64,000 nt of DNA. Origin: Manis javanica. Taxonomy: Eukaryota; Chordata; Mammalia; Pholidota; Manidae. Shown here in pieces: positions 61,062 to 64,000 of this stretch. Below the pieces are notes generated by a model. It was given only the letters and a program-made list of their open reading frames with translations, was not told where the DNA came from and did no database searches. Where the stretch lies: NCBI RefSeq assembly GCF_040802235.1, contig NC_133164.1, positions 116,330,302 to 116,394,301 on the forward strand, in the 5' to 3' direction. How positions within the stretch are numbered: position 1 is the first letter of the stretch; each line of letters starts with the position of its first letter. The position numbers and the translations under genes were made by a program.

Positions 61062-61331
61062 CTTTTTCAGTTTTATTGAGAAATTATTGGCATACATTTC
61101 TATATAAGCTTGAAGCATACAGCATGATGGTTTGATTTACATATATTGTGAAATGATTACAATAGGTTTAACTAAAATCCACATTCTCACATACATACAA
61201 TGAAAAGGAAAGAAAAGAAAAAAGGAAAAAAATTCTTCTAGTGTTGAGAACTCAGGATTTAATCTCTTTATAATAATACTGTGTAACATGCATCAGTGTT
61301 AGCTATAGTCTTCATGATGTGCATTACATGC
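61062..61331 (-). mobile_element. Second L1M 3' UTR, antisense, interrupted
   Basis: 'ttttattgagaaattattggcatac', 'atggtttgatttacatatattgtgaaatgattacaat' and 'gttagctatagtcttcatgatgtgcattac' are the complement of an L1M 3' UTR. It is cut at 61331 by the LTR and resumes after it. Confidence 0.8.
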
Positions 61332-61660
61332 TGTAGGTAAAATTGCAGTATTTCCATAATCTCTCAGCTGGCCTTAGTGCATCTTCCTATCAATAAGTGT
61401 TTCCTATCAATAAGGGGTGGAGAGAAGTAGCTATCTCCATATCAATAGGTGAATGCATGGGAGAAAGGCATATCTGGACTGGAGAGGTTGCGTGGGGTCC
61501 CTTTTTGGTGTTGGGTCATGAGTGACATGGGTGCACAGAAGTGGATGACTACTTGTAAGCAATAAATGGGTTTCTCCTACTTTATTTCTCCCTTTGACTG
61601 ATTAAGGCCTCAAAGGTAATTTGGCCTGGGCTGAGAACGTATTTTCCCCCTGGAGTTATA
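61332..61660 (+). mobile_element. Solo LTR, copy 3, inserted in L1M
   Basis: Begins TGTAGGTAAAATTGCAG and ends GAGTTATA, homologous to 16125-16430 and 24877-25147. AATAAA lies in 'gcaataaatgggtttctcc'. It carries an internal duplication of about 20 bp containing 'cctatcaataag' (61387-61415). Flanking pentamers (catgc and ctttc) match at only three of five positions, so the TSD is decayed or the edges are off by a base or two. The nested position makes it younger than the L1M. Confidence 0.8.
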
Positions 61661-62300
61661 CTTTCTTAGTACTTATTTATTTTATAACTTGAAGTATGTA
61701 CCTTTTGACCAGCTTCCTGCAATTCACCTTCCTCTGACCATCTGCGTCTGGTAACCACATATATCTGATCTCTTTTTCTGTGAGTTTGTTTTGCTTTTGA
61801 TTTTATTTTTTTGTGTTTTTCTTTTTTTATTTCACTGAGGTTTTAATTTGCATTTCTGTGATGATGGTGGCAAACAACTTTTCATATGTTTATTGGTGAT
61901 TTGTTTTATTTTTATGGCCTGCTTATTTTCTGCTCATCTTAAATTAAGTTGTCTTATAATTGATAAAAGAGAGCTATCATACATTGCAAATACAAGACTT
62001 TTGACAGATCTATATCTTGCAGATGTTTTCTCCTAGCCTGTCACTTTCCAATTGATTTTTTAACAGGTGTTTACATTAGCAAAATTTCTTCCCCTTAATC
62101 CAAAAGGGCTAAATTTACTGTCTTAAAATTTTCAAGTATACATTGTTAGTCACCATGCTATTTATTGTTATCTCCCCAAATTATTCATCTTATAACTTAA
62201 AACTATCAAAAGTTTTAAGTTTTTATGAAGTCAAATTTAGCATTTTTATTTATGCTTTGTTCATTTGGTAAATGAGGAAGTATTGTCTAATCCAAGGTCA
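61661..62300 (-). mobile_element. L1M debris, antisense, rearranged
   Basis: Continues the interrupted 3' UTR ('acttatttattttataacttgaag', 'gtaccttttgaccagc'), then late ORF2 ('gttttaatttgcatttctgtgatgatgg', 'cagatgttttctcc'). Around 62125-62205 another 3' UTR-like piece appears ('gttagtcaccatgctatttattg', 'aattattcatcttataac'), followed by ORF2-like sequence. The order shows at least two overlapping or rearranged old L1M copies. Confidence 0.7.
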
Positions 62301-62317
62301 AAAGTTTTTATACTATA

Positions 62318-63980
62318 TTTTTTTTTTTTTTTTTTTTTTGAGAGGGCATCTCTCATATTTATTGATCAAATGGTTGTTAACAACAATAAAATTCAGTATA
62401 GGGGGGTCAATGCTCAATGTACAATCATTAATCCATCTCAAGCCTAATTCTCGTCAGTCTCCAATCTTCTGAAGCATAACGAACAAGTTCTTACATGGTG
62501 AACGAATTCTTACAGAGTGAATAAATTCTTACATGGTGAACAGTACAAGGGCAGTCATCACAGAAACTTTCGGTTTTGATCATGCAATATGACCTATAAA
62601 CCATCAGGTCAAATATGAATATTCATTTGATTTTTGTACTTGATTTATATGTTGATCCCACATTTCTCCTATTATTATTATTATTTTTATTTTTAATAAA
62701 ATGCTGAAGTGGTAGGTAGATGCAAGATAAAGGTAGAAAACATAGTTTAGTGCTGTAAGAAGGCAAATGTAGATGATCAGATGATCAGGTGTGTGCCTAT
62801 GGACTAAGTATTAATCCAGGCTAGACAAGGGCAGCAAGACATCCACGGATGCAGAAGATTTCTCTCAAAGCAGGGGGGGTGAGGTTCTGAGCCTCACCTC
62901 TGTTGATCCCCAAATTCTCACCTGATGGCCCCCCTGCGACTGTGCCTGTCTTAGGTTGTTCCTCCCTTGAGGAATCTTACCCGTCTCTGGCTAACCAGTC
63001 ATCTTCCGGGGCCATACAGGGAAATGTAAAGTTGGTAAGTGAGAGAGAAGCCATATTGTTTGCAAAGGTTAGCTTTTTACTTCTTTGCAGATTTATGCCC
63101 TGTGGCTTCTATGCCCAGCACTTGTCTCGAGGTATCTTTACCACCTGGAGGAATTATGATACTCGGTAAATTCGATATGAGGCACGAATTCTATTTAAAG
63201 TTTGTAATTAGGAAGGAAGAAGAAAAGCTATAGATGTAGCATATGAAGGAAACTTGGGAGGATTGATTATTTCTTTGACATATCTTCTTGTATAGTACCT
63301 TAAGTATGTATAGGTTTTAAACTACTAACTAATTTGCACACACATATTGACATAATAGGAATACGGTGACATAAACAAAGCAAATCTATAATTACCAGCC
63401 ATCTCCAGTGAAGCCAAGAAAACCATTTAGGCACCCTAGGCATTTGTGAAAATTTATCTATGATATGATGGATATTTTCCAACTGTACTTGAACCATCAG
63501 ACAAATTAAAGCAGCCCATTTCTGGGATCTGTTCACATCCCATATGTTCTTTTAACCATAGATAGTCTATAGTCATGAGATTTTGGGGTGCTACAACTTG
63601 CACCCCTCCCAACTCCTGGTTGAGTTCCAACAGTACAGATCCAGTCAAATTCGTTGTCTCACTGTATGCACATGCCAGCCTAGACATCTCCCTCCTCCTT
63701 CTTATGGCAAGTCCAGGAGACGGTGGGCTGGATGCAGCCACAACCTCAGCATCGTCCGGATCCCTGTGGAGGCTTTTTGATGATCATCCCCCGGCACGAG
63801 TCCTCCAGAGAGTGCTGATGCCGGAAGCTCCTCCTCATATCGTATCTTAGTTCATTTTCTGGGTATCCAAGCTAGGCCTTGATCTTCTGCGTAGAAACAA
63901 ACAGACCCTTTGCCCACCCTTTGACATGCCCTCTATACCACTGTGCAGAACTCATTGGAGGTCAGCACACAGTAACTGCT
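62318..63980 (-). mobile_element. Retroviral env-LTR retrotransposed unit, copy B
   Basis: On the minus strand this runs from 63980 ('agcagttactgtgtgctgacc', preceded by an A-run) through an env TM remnant to an LTR-like 3' part of about 900 bp. It ends 15-20 nt after AATAAA (complement at 62358-62363) in a poly-A tail (T-run 62318-62339). The LTR-like part includes a short repeat of about 20 bp (62486-62540, 'acatggtgaac' units) and TATA-like AT-rich boxes. Polyadenylation at a retroviral-type site plus an untemplated tail indicates retrotransposition of an RNA by L1 machinery. Copy A at 57.0 kb shares its first 680 bp. Confidence 0.75.
63300..63741 (-). pseudogene. Endogenous retroviral Env (TM subunit) remnant, copy B
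   Basis: Two overlapping frames cover it. The first (63741-63454) holds 'MSRLACAYSETTNLTGSVLL', a leucine-rich helix and a cysteine motif again reading C-x6-G-C (CEQIPEMGC). The second (63536-63300) continues with a second helix ('ENIHHIIDKFSQMPRVPKWF') and a hydrophobic membrane segment rich in W, L, V and I, then a short basic tail. The break between frames is near that in copy A but is caused by a different indel, so the lesions are independent. No surface subunit and no signal peptide are present. Non-functional. Confidence 0.6.
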
Positions 63981-64000
63981 TTTTTTTTTTTTTTTTTTTT
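63981..64000 (-). repeat. A-run at the 5' edge of the env unit, cut by window end
   Basis: An uninterrupted T-run on the plus strand reaches the last base. On the element's strand it is poly-A directly upstream of the env unit, matching the A10 run at 57009-57018 before copy A. It is either the tail of an upstream L1 in a composite or a separate A-rich tract. The sequence beyond the window decides. Confidence 0.8.

Overview
This window looks like a piece of a placental-mammal nuclear chromosome: AT-rich, CpG-poor, and built largely from L1, L2 and MIR elements, MaLR/ERV LTRs and DNA-transposon fossils. I find no exon structure, tRNA, rRNA, CRISPR array or intact host protein gene, and none of the bacterial-style signals. 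No high-copy lineage SINE of primates, rodents, carnivores, ruminants, pigs, horses or bats is recognisable. The young L1 3' ends (8.6, 12.1-12.8, 39.96-40.13, 56.5-56.9 kb) share one 3' UTR that I associate with pangolins (Manis). The host is therefore probably a laurasiatherian mammal, possibly a pangolin; this is recognition from memory, not a search.

Layout. 0-12 kb: mostly unassigned sequence with MIR, L2 and MER5A fossils, an ERVL-like LTR (7.2-7.7 kb) and a small antisense L1 3' end with clear target-site duplications (TSDs). 12-20 kb: an L1 3' end, three MLT1-type LTRs, L2 pieces and a solo LTR. 20-36 kb: sparse fossils, a second copy of that solo LTR, possible old ERV remnants (28.6-30.9 kb), a 124-bp tandem duplication and a large compound microsatellite at 34.0 kb. 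36-42 kb: L1 debris, including a twin-primed L1 with 13-bp TSDs. 42.2-43.06 kb: one isolated, very CpG-rich island, the only promoter-like sequence seen. 43-51 kb: old antisense L1 pieces and unassigned DNA.

The most informative part is 51.0-59.05 kb. An L1 ORF2/3' fragment is split at 51,383 by a roughly 6.35-kb insertion flanked by a 15-bp direct repeat. That insertion holds a near full-length but dead L1 (5' UTR, broken ORF1, broken ORF2, 3' UTR), then a 163-bp stretch of other DNA, an A-run, about 700 bp of retroviral env (transmembrane-subunit) remnant, and a poly-A tail. A second, longer copy of the env-derived unit, continuing into LTR-like sequence with AATAAA and a poly-A tail, lies on the minus strand at 62.3-63.98 kb. 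It also has an A-run exactly at its 5' end. Together they suggest that L1 machinery is mobilising a composite L1/env-LTR unit, a non-autonomous or 3'-transduced retroelement lineage. At 60.5-62.3 kb, antisense L1M debris is interrupted by a third copy of the solo LTR.

Nothing here forms a host pathway. The functional logic is that of layered retrotransposition, plus one unexplained CpG island.
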